From Clostridiales bacterium oral taxon 876 str. F0540 (GTDB lineage Bacteria > Bacillota > Clostridia > Clostridiales > Clostridiaceae), in assembly GCA_000466585.1 (NCBI GenBank), contig KE993509.1, positions 137,789 to 159,425 on the forward strand: a DNA stretch of 21,637 bases. Direction: 5' to 3'. Made by a program: the position numbers and the translations under genes. The notes below the pieces were generated by a model. That model worked only from the letters and a program-made list of their open reading frames with translations. It made no database searches and was not told the DNA's origin. Positions 1 to 6,295 of this stretch are shown piece by piece. Each line of letters opens with the position of its first letter. Within the stretch, counting starts at the first letter, position 1.

Positions 1-1106
1 TTAATATTTGCATTTGCTGCATTAATTTTTTTAATAGCCACTTCTGTAGAAAGCTTATAAAAAATATTTGAGTTATATATTGTTGGTCCGCTTAAAATCA
101 CTAATTGCGGATTAAGAAGGTTTATATAATTGGCAAGTGCCGTTCCAAAAACAATAGCCGAATTACTTACTACTGCTTTCGATATTTGCTCACCTTCATT
201 AGCTAAATTAAAAACCTCCTTATAGTCAATAGAATCCAAGTAATTTTCTGTGGAGCTTTTATTATATCTTTTAAATTTACTTTTAAATTCCTTTACAATT
301 GAATATATGGACGAATAGCTTTCCACGCATCCACAGTTTCCACAATAGCATTCCCTTCCATCAATACTTATAACCATGTGTCCAAAGGCATCTTCTCTAT
401 CATTTATTGCCCTAATTATTTTTCCCGAAGTTATAACTCCTGTTCTGATACCCATTCCACAATTAAAATAAGCAATATTGTTATATCCTTTTCCAAGCCC
501 ATAGAAATACTCTCCCAATACTGCACAATTAGCACCGTTATCAATAATTACAGGTAGTCCTAGTCTGCTTTCTAAACTCTCTTTCATAAGCTTGGATTTA
601 AAACTTGCTTTTTCCATATTTATATAGCTTGTTTCCGTTTCTTTTTCTCTTTCTAAGGGCCCTATTACTCCCACACCAACTCCTAACAAATAGTCGCTTG
701 TTATATTGATTGCATATAAGAAACCCTTAATAACTTCTACAATACGTTCTACTAAATCCTCAGATGAATACCAATCTTCTCCTGAAAATCTTTTCTCTTT
801 TATAATCTGCATCTTTAAATTTGTAAGTACAATTTGGGTATAAGTTCTTGATATGTCAATGCCTATGCTATAAAACTTTGATGAGTTTACATTGTATAGT
901 GCAGGTTTTCTGCCACCAGTAGATTCTCCCATAGACTCTTCAATAATTAGTTCTTTAAAAATTAAATCGCTTATTATTCTGTTTAATGTAGTAAGTTTTA
1001 GTTTAGTTAAATGTTGAATATCCCGTTTAGTTAATGGTCCTTTCTTCTGAATTAAACTAAAAATCATTTTTCTATCTTGCTGAAGTTCTTCTATTATCCT
1101 AAACAT
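1..1106 (-). CDS. ROK-family transcriptional regulator (3'-truncated by the window edge)
   Basis: The frame opens at ATG 1106 (GAGG about 9 nt upstream) and runs for 368 codons without a stop to the window edge, so probably only the last few residues are missing. Residues about 10-75 form a winged HTH (PLTKRDIQHLTKLKLTTLNR, then a GGRKPALY wing), followed by a ROK sugar-kinase-like fold. The ROK zinc site is visible: His243 (FGHMV) and Cys253, Cys255 and Cys260 in CYCGNCGC, followed by VES. Two kinase features look degraded: the first ATP-phosphate loop reads DISRT instead of the usual D-G-T pattern, and the Asn-Asp-x-Asn catalytic site reads NGAN, with Gly191 where the catalytic Asp is expected. 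It is therefore probably a DNA-binding sensor without kinase activity. The ligand, likely a sugar or sugar derivative, cannot be told from the sequence. It lies downstream of lgt on the same strand, with a large palindrome between them. Confidence 0.9.
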   Translation of the reverse strand, partial: MFRIIEELQQDRKMIFSLIQKKGPLTKRDIQHLTKLKLTTLNRIISDLIFKELIIEESMGESTGGRKPALYNVNSSKFYSIGIDISRTYTQIVLTNLKMQIIKEKRFSGEDWYSSEDLVERIVEVIKGFLYAINITSDYLLGVGVGVIGPLEREKETETSYINMEKASFKSKLMKESLESRLGLPVIIDNGANCAVLGEYFYGLGKGYNNIAYFNCGMGIRTGVITSGKIIRAINDREDAFGHMVISIDGRECYCGNCGCVESYSSIYSIVKEFKSKFKRYNKSSTENYLDSIDYKEVFNLANEGEQISKAVVSNSAIVFGTALANYINLLNPQLVILSGPTIYNSNIFYKLSTEVAIKKINAANANI

Positions 1107-1150
1107 TATAGTTATACCTCAATTTTGAATTATTTATTTTATAAGAGGCA

Positions 1151-1185
1151 TAATAACTTATAACCAAATTGGTCATAAGTTATTA
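1151..1185. promoter_or_regulatory. 35-bp near-perfect palindrome, probable operator of the ROK regulator
   Basis: Arms TAATAACTTATAACCAA (1151-1167) and TTGGTCATAAGTTATTA (1169-1185) are inverted copies with one mismatch around a single central base. Neither strand has a T-run after the hairpin; on the - strand the T-run precedes it, so a Rho-independent terminator is unlikely. On the - strand the TTGGTT in its inner part can serve as a -35 with TATAAA 18 nt later, about 25 nt before the GAGG site of the ROK gene. This fits autoregulation of the ROK gene, which is an inference. Confidence 0.6.
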
Positions 1186-1193
1186 TAAAAAAA

Positions 1194-1967
1194 TTAATTA
1201 TCTCGCCTTATTTTATTTTTGAAATAATAATAAGCTAATGCTAAAATCCACAATACAACTCCAGATAGACTGACAAGCTGAGCTATTCTTATATTTCCAA
1301 GCATTAAGCTATCAGTTCTTAGTCCTTCTATAAAAAACCTACCAATAGAATATAAACCCACATATGTGAAAAATACTATTCCTATTTTCTTGCTTTTCTT
1401 TAAGATTAAGAGAAGAATAACAAACACACAAATATTCCATATAGACTCATATAGGAAAGTTGGCTGATAATAGATGCCTTCTATAAACATTCCCTTTTGA
1501 ATAAACTGAGGAAAATGTTTTATAAAATCATAGCTTACTGGTCCCCCGTGGGCCTCTTGATTAAAAAAGTTTCCCCATCTTCCCATTGCCTGAGCAAGTA
1601 TAATAGATGGAACAGCAACATCACCTAATTTAAAAAAATTTATTTTTTTATGTCTTAGGTAGAGAAATGCAGTCAGTATACCAGCTATTAAACCTCCGTG
1701 TATAGCCAAACCACCCTGTCTGATGTTTAGAATTTGGCCTATATTATTTTTGTAATAGTCAAATTCAAATAATACATAATATAGTCTTGCACCTATAATG
1801 CCTAATGGCAGTGCTAATAAGATAGTATTTATGAATGTATCATAATCAATATCTCTATACTTGCAGGTGTATTGTGCTAGTATCATTCCAAGCATCATAC
1901 CGCTAGCAATAAGTATTCCATACCATCTTATAGGCAGACCAAATAAATTAAATGCTACTGGATTCAA
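1194..1967 (-). CDS. lgt: Prolipoprotein diacylglyceryl transferase
   Basis: Transfers the diacylglyceryl group of phosphatidylglycerol to the lipobox Cys of prolipoproteins at the cytoplasmic membrane, the first step of lipoprotein maturation. At 257 aa it has the normal family length with about seven hydrophobic segments. The signature MGRWGNFFNQEAHGG spans residues 128-142 (Arg130 matches the essential Arg of E. coli Lgt). GGLAIHGG carries His90, matching the essential His, and the N-terminal RWYG and C-terminal EGLRTDSL motifs are present. The start is TTG at 1967, chosen because AGAGGTGG lies 4 nt upstream and the protein then begins MNPVAFNLFGLPIRWYG as expected for the family. It is transcribed alone or read through into the ROK gene; the upstream trxB gene ends in a terminator. 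Confidence 0.97.
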   Translation of the reverse strand: MNPVAFNLFGLPIRWYGILIASGMMLGMILAQYTCKYRDIDYDTFINTILLALPLGIIGARLYYVLFEFDYYKNNIGQILNIRQGGLAIHGGLIAGILTAFLYLRHKKINFFKLGDVAVPSIILAQAMGRWGNFFNQEAHGGPVSYDFIKHFPQFIQKGMFIEGIYYQPTFLYESIWNICVFVILLLILKKSKKIGIVFFTYVGLYSIGRFFIEGLRTDSLMLGNIRIAQLVSLSGVVLWILALAYYYFKNKIRRDN

Positions 1968-1999
1968 TTTACCACCTCTTTGAAAGTTTTTACATTTAT

Positions 2000-2028
2000 A
2001 TTATAACTTATATAGCTAAAAATGCCTA
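2000..2028 (-). promoter_or_regulatory. Candidate promoter of lgt
   Basis: On the - strand TAGGCA (2028-2023), a 17-nt spacer and TATAAT (2005-2000) lie about 33 nt before the TTG start of lgt. The -10 is perfect and the -35 matches 4 of 6. Confidence 0.4.
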
Positions 2029-2146
2029 ATTAAACAGAAAAGTAATAAATTTTTGTTTTCTTATTATACTATTCAAAGCTGCTTCTAATTATTTTATAGC
2101 AATAACAGTGCATAATGAATTGACACTCTCTTAAAAATAGAATAAC

Positions 2147-2184
2147 AAAAAATCGGAAACATTATTTATATGTTACCGATTTTT
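2147..2184 (-). terminator. Rho-independent terminator after the thioredoxin reductase gene
   Basis: On the - strand AAAAATCGGTAACAT pairs with ATGTTTCCGATTTTT (one mismatch) around a short AT loop, ending in a T-run. It lies 18 nt past the stop of the reductase gene, closing the trxA-reductase unit. Confidence 0.85.
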
Positions 2185-2202
2185 GATAGAAAAGATATAG
2201 TA

Positions 2203-3072
2203 TTATTTTTGTCGAGATAGTCTATCTAAATAAGAAACTGAATTCAAAGCTGCTACCTGACCTTCACCCATGGACTTTAGATACTGATATGGCCTTCCGG
2301 TAGCGTCACCTGCTGCATAGCATCCAGGAAGATTGGTTTCCATATCTCTATTTACCTTAATATGACCATCTTCAACTAAAAGTCCAGGTACAAGCTGATC
2401 CGGTGATATATTATCTCTTAAAATAAATACTCCATCTGTTTCCAGTTCAACATTTTTTAATATAACTTTATTAACATGATTATCGCCAATTATTTCTACA
2501 GGCCTATCATTTACGATTTCTATATTCTCATTTAAATCATAATCACCCTTAAACATCGGTATAAAATAAACCTTAGAAGCTAGTTCGCTAACATAGTTTG
2601 CTTCTTCCATGGATTCTTTATTATAACCTATTATAGTAACTGTCTTGTTTTTATATAGTGGGGCATCGCAGGTTGCACAGTATCCAACCCCTCTTCCAAG
2701 GAACTCACTTTCACCTTTAAATGGCTTTCCAAAGGAAACTCCTGTGGCTAAAATTAAAGATGAAGCCTCATAAGTTTTATCGTTAACCATTAAAGCATAA
2801 TATTCTCCCATGGCATAAATACTGTCTACTCTTTCATAGGTTACTTGAATATCCATTTCAGCTAAATGTTCCTTAAACTTTTCAGTTAGATCCTTGCCGC
2901 TGATTCCATAAAAACCAACATAATTATTTATCTTAGGTGCAAGGTATAACTTATTGCTTAAGTTTTCGTAACCGAAAATTATTATCTTTTTATTTCTGAT
3001 TTTAGCATTAATTGCTGCTGTTACTCCTGCAGGACCGCTTCCTACAATAGCTAAATCATATCTTTCGCTCAT
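2203..3072 (-). CDS. Flavin thioredoxin reductase lacking the NADPH site (probable ferredoxin-dependent FFTR type)
   Basis: 289 aa from ATG 3072, preceded by GAGGTGG at 8 nt; a longer frame from TTG 3132 has no comparable site. The FAD-binding GSGPAG is at residues 11-16, the redox pair is Cys132/Cys135 (CATC), and the second FAD motif is CYAAGDATG (251-259). In NADPH-dependent TrxB the middle domain has a GxGxxA loop and an HRRxxxR motif. Here the corresponding stretches read TIIGYNKESMEEA and YFIPMFKGDYD, with neither the glycine pattern nor the arginines. Loss of both is known from the ferredoxin-dependent flavin thioredoxin reductases described in clostridia, which take electrons from ferredoxin. 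The gene follows trxA by 66 bp and shares its promoter and terminator. That it reduces the adjacent TrxA is very likely; the electron donor is inferred. Confidence 0.9.
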   Translation of the reverse strand: MSERYDLAIVGSGPAGVTAAINAKIRNKKIIIFGYENLSNKLYLAPKINNYVGFYGISGKDLTEKFKEHLAEMDIQVTYERVDSIYAMGEYYALMVNDKTYEASSLILATGVSFGKPFKGESEFLGRGVGYCATCDAPLYKNKTVTIIGYNKESMEEANYVSELASKVYFIPMFKGDYDLNENIEIVNDRPVEIIGDNHVNKVILKNVELETDGVFILRDNISPDQLVPGLLVEDGHIKVNRDMETNLPGCYAAGDATGRPYQYLKSMGEGQVAALNSVSYLDRLSRQK

Positions 3073-3138
3073 CTTATCATCCACCTCGTAAGCGCAATAC
3101 TTTATTAAACTAAATATATTTGACTCTTTCAATTATAG

Positions 3139-3453
3139 TTATATGTGTTTTTCAAGTTTATCCATAATAGCAGCTTTTGGCATAAATCCAACAAATTGAT
3201 CAATAACCTGCCCGTTCTTAAATACTAAAACTGTCGGTATACTAAACACTTTATATTTCATTGCTAAATCTTGATTTTCATCAACATTTACCTTTCCGAC
3301 CACCGCTTTGCCTTCTAGTTCATTTGCAATTTCCTCTATAACCGGCCCAAGCATTTTACAAGGTCCGCACCATGCTGCCCAAAAATCTACCACAACGGGT
3401 ATATCTCTGTTTATTACCTCATTAAAATTTGATTGATTAATACTAATTGCCAT
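3139..3453 (-). CDS. trxA: Thioredoxin
   Basis: 104 aa, the usual size of a cytosolic thioredoxin. The active site AAWCGPCKM has Cys29 and Cys32, the buried Asp is in VVVDFWA, and the cis-Pro is Pro73 (FSIPT). The start ATG 3453 has AAGGAGG 7 nt upstream. It is the first gene of a two-gene unit with the flavin reductase and is transcribed divergently from ccdA and the TlpA-like gene. Its promoter carries a palindromic box at the predicted transcription start (3525-3541), so expression is probably repressible. It is likely the cytoplasmic reductant for CcdA and possibly for the small thiol proteins further along. Confidence 0.97.
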   Translation of the reverse strand: MAISINQSNFNEVINRDIPVVVDFWAAWCGPCKMLGPVIEEIANELEGKAVVGKVNVDENQDLAMKYKVFSIPTVLVFKNGQVIDQFVGFMPKAAIMDKLEKHI

Positions 3454-3524
3454 AATCTTTTCCTCCTTATTTTAGAAACATAAAGTCATATCTGAAACCT
3501 TTGTATTAAATAAGCCAAAAACAT

Positions 3525-3541
3525 ATACCCTCACTAGGTAT
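3525..3541. promoter_or_regulatory. ATACC-N7-GGTAT box (CsoR/CstR-like operator), trxA promoter
   Basis: ATACC (3525-3529), 7 nt, GGTAT (3537-3541), inside a perfect 9-bp inverted repeat ACATATACC/GGTATATGT (3521-3545). It starts right after the -10 of the trxA promoter, where a bound repressor would block initiation. The half-sites and 7-nt spacing match my recollection of the B. subtilis CsoR operator form. No CsoR or CstR gene lies in the window. Confidence 0.55.
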
Positions 3542-3547
3542 ATGTGT

Positions 3548-3576
3548 ATAATACTACTTTCTTTTAAATTCGTCAA
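3548..3576 (-). promoter_or_regulatory. Promoter of trxA and the flavin reductase gene
   Basis: On the - strand TTGACG (3576-3571), exactly 17 nt, then TATTAT (3553-3548). The predicted start is about 3541, giving a leader of roughly 88 nt to trxA. Confidence 0.75.
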
Positions 3577-3608
3577 TATCTTAGTAGAGATGATACACTT
3601 CTATTTAT

Positions 3609-3625
3609 ATACCCGTGTATGGTAT
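3609..3625. promoter_or_regulatory. Second ATACC-N7-GGTAT box in the trxA/ccdA divergent region
   Basis: ATACC (3609-3613), CGTGTAT, GGTAT (3621-3625): the same half-sites and spacing as the box at 3525, 84 bp away centre to centre (about eight helical turns). It lies upstream of both divergent promoters, so it may serve ccdA or support cooperative binding. Confidence 0.45.
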
Positions 3626-3785
3626 GCAGTACAATTTTATATTAGTTTTTTAAAATAAGCAAAGTTACAATTATGATTATGTGTTTTTTTACATAATCCT
3701 AACATTAAAAAATCTTTACCTCTATTCAATTTCATGGTATCATACGCCTATATTTAAATATGAAAATATAATAATATAGCTATTA

Positions 3786-3794
3786 TGGTATAAT
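3786..3794 (+). promoter_or_regulatory. Candidate extended -10 promoter of ccdA
   Basis: TGGTATAAT has the TGn extension and a consensus -10. No good -35 is found 16-18 nt upstream, as is common for extended -10 promoters. The start would be near 3801. Confidence 0.4.
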
Positions 3795-3864
3795 ATCACT
3801 ATAATACCTAATATTATTTAATATAAAATATCATTAAGCATATAATCAAAGGGACGGTGATATA

Positions 3865-4569
3865 TTGAACAATGTATCTTTTATATTAGCATTTTCTGCA
3901 GGGTTATTATCTTTTCTTTCTCCTTGTGTTTTGCCCCTTGTTCCTGCTTATGTAAGTTATATTACAGGTACAACCATTGGAGAGATTAAAAGTAAGAAAT
4001 CTAATCTATATGTTCTTTACAAATCTTTTGGATTTGTTATTGGTTTTTCTCTGATATTTATCATAATGGGAGCTTCTATTACCTCGCTAGGAAAAGTTTT
4101 TATTAAGAATCAAGAAATATTCAGAAAGACTTCAGGAGCTTTAATATTTATTTTTGGATTACATACAACAGGAATATTGAGAATTAAATTGCTTTATCGT
4201 GAGAAAAGATTTCTTTCATTTAGCAAAACAAATGGTACTTTTGGTTCTTTCTTTATGGGTATGGCTTTTGCTGCCGGCTGGACACCTTGTGTTGGACCAA
4301 TATTGTCATCCATTCTTGTTTATGCAAGCAGCATGGAAACCATAAACAAGGGAATTTTGCTTCTAGTTTTCTATTCTTTAGGTCTTGCTGTGCCGTTTAT
4401 TTTAACAGCTTTAGCAATTGACAACTTATCAGCAAGGATAAGAAATTTAGGAAAATACTTAAAGATAATCTCTGCGATAAGTGGAATATTAATGATTGCG
4501 ATGGGAGTTTTAATATATACAAATAAAATAAGTATTTTAAGTCAATACTTAAATTTTATCAACTTCTAG
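3865..4569 (+). CDS. ccdA: CcdA/DsbD-type transmembrane thiol electron carrier
   Basis: 234 aa with about six hydrophobic helices, typical of CcdA, the short DsbD core. The two redox cysteines are in the family motifs LSPCVLPLVP (Cys21) and GWTPCVGP (Cys142). Such proteins take electrons from cytoplasmic thioredoxin and pass them to exported thioredoxin-like proteins. The start is TTG 3865; the ATG seven bases later is out of frame, and the only ribosome site (GACGGTGA) fits the TTG. It precedes the TlpA-like gene by 17 bp and diverges from trxA, so donor, carrier and acceptor are neighbours. No cytochrome c gene is nearby, so a general extracytoplasmic thiol-reducing role is more likely than cytochrome maturation. 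Confidence 0.92.
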   Translation: MNNVSFILAFSAGLLSFLSPCVLPLVPAYVSYITGTTIGEIKSKKSNLYVLYKSFGFVIGFSLIFIIMGASITSLGKVFIKNQEIFRKTSGALIFIFGLHTTGILRIKLLYREKRFLSFSKTNGTFGSFFMGMAFAAGWTPCVGPILSSILVYASSMETINKGILLLVFYSLGLAVPFILTALAIDNLSARIRNLGKYLKIISAISGILMIAMGVLIYTNKISILSQYLNFINF

Positions 4570-4586
4570 TAAAAGGAGAGATTTAC

Positions 4587-5216
4587 ATGAAAAAGACATT
4601 AATAGCTTTAGGATTATTGGTTATGATAGGTGGTTCAACATATACAGTTTATAATTATAATAAATCACTCAGTAAGAGCCCTGCAGCTATAACTGATAAG
4701 CAAAACACTGCTTCTTCTCAAAATCAAACTTCAACTGCTAACAGTTTCACATTAAAGCAATACAGTAATAATACTGCTTCTACCAATAAAACTACCTCTG
4801 AAGATGCTAAAGTTAAAGCTTCTGACTTTAAAATTAAAGATTTAAATGGCAAAGAAGTTTCATTAAGTGACTACAAGGGGAAGAAAGTATTCCTAAACTT
4901 CTGGGCAAGTTGGTGTCCTCCATGTAAGGCTGAAATGCCTGATATTGAAAGGCTTTATCAGGAGACAAAAGATTCTGATTTAGTTATATTAGCAGTTAAC
5001 TTAGCTGAAGATAATACTACAGTACAAAATTTTATAAAAAACAACAAATATAGTTTCCCAGTATTATTAGATCCAGATAATGATGCTGCAATCAAATATC
5101 AAATTGTTTCAATACCTACTTCATATTTTATAGATAAAGAAGGAAATGTAGTAGCTAAACATATTGGTTCCATGACATTAGAAAACATGAAAAGTTATAT
5201 AAATAATATCAAATAG
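4587..5216 (+). CDS. Exported TlpA/ResA-type thiol-disulfide oxidoreductase
   Basis: 209 aa. An N-terminal signal or anchor (KKTLIALGLLVMIGG, residues 2-16) has no lipobox Cys. A Ser/Thr/Asn-rich linker spans about 28-75, followed by a thioredoxin fold of the AhpC-TSA/Redoxin class from about 78. The active site is WASWCPPC (Cys110, Cys113) and the cis-Pro is Pro177 (VSIPTS). The WCPPC motif is typical of ResA/TlpA/CcmG reductants. ATG 4587 has AAAAGGAGAG upstream. It forms an operon with ccdA and is the probable receiver of its electrons outside the membrane. The long polar linker suggests a membrane-tethered domain reaching into the wall. The substrate is unknown. Confidence 0.9.
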   Translation: MKKTLIALGLLVMIGGSTYTVYNYNKSLSKSPAAITDKQNTASSQNQTSTANSFTLKQYSNNTASTNKTTSEDAKVKASDFKIKDLNGKEVSLSDYKGKKVFLNFWASWCPPCKAEMPDIERLYQETKDSDLVILAVNLAEDNTTVQNFIKNNKYSFPVLLDPDNDAAIKYQIVSIPTSYFIDKEGNVVAKHIGSMTLENMKSYINNIK

Positions 5217-5231
5217 AAAATTTAAAAAAAT

Positions 5232-5265
5232 AAACCGTAGAAAACTATTAAATTTTCTGCGGTTT
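5232..5265. terminator. Bidirectional terminator between the TlpA-like and rhodanese genes
   Basis: AAACCGTAGAAAA (5232-5244) pairs with TTTTCTGCGGTTT (5253-5265) with one G-U pair. The T-rich tail is better on the - strand (TTTATTTTTTT), so it can end the convergent rhodanese transcript as well as the ccdA operon. Confidence 0.8.
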
Positions 5266-5364
5266 ATATCTTTCATTAATTAATATTTCAAATACTTTTT
5301 CAATAAATAGACGCACCAATTCTGAAATCCATGTCATTTTTAAAACTTTCTAACTCTGTATATC

Positions 5365-5685
5365 TTATCTTTCTAATTTTCCTCTATATCTCCCAGTGCC
5401 GCCTGCTACATTAATTATATTAAATCCGTGTTCCTTTAAAATCCCACAGGTCATTGAGCTTCTTGAACCAGAGTGGCATATAATATGATATTCCTTTGAT
5501 TTATCAAGATAACTCCCAGGAGACTCTAATATTGTATCCATTGGAATATTCTTAGCTGTTGGCAAATGTCCACCTTTATACTCATAAGTTTCTCTTATAT
5601 CTATTAAGTCTATTTTACCTATTAAGCTATCTATTTCATTAACATCGATTGATTTTACCATAGGTCTTTGCATAAATGGAAACAT
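5365..5685 (-). CDS. Single-domain rhodanese
   Basis: 106 aa, one rhodanese domain without a signal peptide. IDLIDIRETYEYKGGHLPTAKNIP is the usual CH2A-like segment. The active loop CHSGSRS (residues 70-76) contains the catalytic Cys70, which would carry a persulfide. Such proteins move sulfane sulfur from thiosulfate or low-molecular persulfides to thiol acceptors. ATG 5685 has AAGGAGG 7 nt upstream, and a strong promoter (5736-5764) precedes it. It is the last of four same-strand thiol/persulfide genes, each with its own intergenic region. Confidence 0.93.
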   Translation of the reverse strand: MFPFMQRPMVKSIDVNEIDSLIGKIDLIDIRETYEYKGGHLPTAKNIPMDTILESPGSYLDKSKEYHIICHSGSRSSMTCGILKEHGFNIINVAGGTGRYRGKLER

Positions 5686-5735
5686 AATTTTTCCTCCTTA
5701 ATCACTAAATAATATTAGCACTTTCTTATATACTT

Positions 5736-5764
5736 ATACTATGCTTATACTTTTATTTTGTCAA
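5736..5764 (-). promoter_or_regulatory. Promoter of the rhodanese gene with repeated TATAAG motifs
   Basis: On the - strand TTGACA (5764-5759), 17 nt, TAGTAT (5741-5736). TATAAG occurs three times across and just after the -10 (within 5725-5750), including TATAAGCATA, which recurs at the promoter of the next upstream gene. Confidence 0.65.
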
Positions 5765-5792
5765 TAGTAAAAAACATATATTATTATCTTAA

Positions 5793-6122
5793 CTATTCCT
5801 CAAATATCATGTTATAGAATCTATTTATCTTACTATCTATATCCTGCATGCTTATATGTCTTGCTTCTCTAATAATTTCCTTACCCTCGATAAAAACAAG
5901 AACAGCCGGAATAGTAAATATATTGTATGCCGCTGAAATTTCCAATGATTTTTCTACATCTACTTGATAACTTTTAATTTTAGGATAATCCTTTAATAAT
6001 TCTTCAACCTTCGGTTTCATAACATTGCATACATTGCAGCTGTCACTTCCAAAATATAAAAGTATCATTTTATTACTATTTATTAATTCTTCAATAGTTT
6101 CCTTTGAATCTATGAAATCCAT
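5793..6122 (-). CDS. Thioredoxin-like protein with a CNVC active site
   Basis: 109 aa, thioredoxin fold: MILLYFGSDSCNVCNVMKP places the redox pair at Cys29 and Cys32, the cis-Pro is Pro72 (FTIPAV), and the VLVFIEGKEI strand follows. The active site SCNVC instead of WCGPC puts it in the YtpP/thioredoxin-family group rather than with housekeeping TrxA. It has no signal peptide and so is cytoplasmic. A good promoter (TTGACA, 17 nt, TAATAT) precedes it. The ribosome site is weak (GGAGTTGATATATT before ATG 6122). Neighbours are a rhodanese and the selenocysteine-type glutaredoxin, so a role in thiol or persulfide exchange is plausible; the partner is unknown. Confidence 0.85.
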   Translation of the reverse strand: MDFIDSKETIEELINSNKMILLYFGSDSCNVCNVMKPKVEELLKDYPKIKSYQVDVEKSLEISAAYNIFTIPAVLVFIEGKEIIREARHISMQDIDSKINRFYNMIFEE

Positions 6123-6140
6123 AATATATCAACTCCAATT

Positions 6141-6195
6141 TAATATAAGAATCTAATTATATGCTTATATTAATTCTAGATTTAACTTTTGTCAA
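6141..6195 (-). promoter_or_regulatory. Promoter and inverted repeat of the CNVC thioredoxin-like gene
   Basis: On the - strand TTGACA (6195-6190), 17 nt, TAATAT (6172-6167). A perfect 9-bp inverted repeat, TAATATAAG (6141-6149) and CTTATATTA (6164-6172), overlaps the -10 and the start point, as expected for a repressor site. It contains TATAAGCATA on the - strand, shared with the rhodanese promoter at 5736. Confidence 0.6.
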
Positions 6196-6245
6196 CATCA
6201 TGTCTTTGAAAGTAACAAAAACTTAAGTGAGCATAAATAGCAACC

Positions 6246-6282
6246 TAAAATTAAAAGGAAAGCTAAAAATTATCAACTTTCC
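6246..6282 (-). terminator. Probable terminator of the glutaredoxin gene
   Basis: On the - strand GGAAAG (6282-6277) pairs with CTTTCC (6262-6257), followed by TTTTAATTTT. The stem is short with a 14-nt loop, so it may be weak. Confidence 0.55.
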
Positions 6283-6295
6283 CTCATGAACCATC

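Larger units (their letters stand above)
3454..3864. other. 411-bp divergent regulatory region between trxA and ccdA
   Basis: No coding sequence is seen. It holds the trxA promoter and two ATACC-N7-GGTAT boxes. It also has a perfect 8-bp inverted repeat GATTATGT/ACATAATC at 3675-3698 with a T-rich loop, function unknown. On the + strand there is an extended -10, TGGTATAAT (3786-3794), about 70 nt before ccdA, without a convincing -35. Confidence 0.7.

Noticed and set aside
2119..2146. TTGACA with TAACAA 17 nt later on the + strand, a possible promoter.
   Set aside because: Poor -10 and no gene downstream in that direction; it would run into the antisense of the reductase gene.
3072..3132. 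Longer N-terminus of the flavin reductase from TTG 3132.
   Set aside because: The added residues do not match the family; ATG 3072 has GAGGTGG at proper distance and begins directly before the FAD strand.
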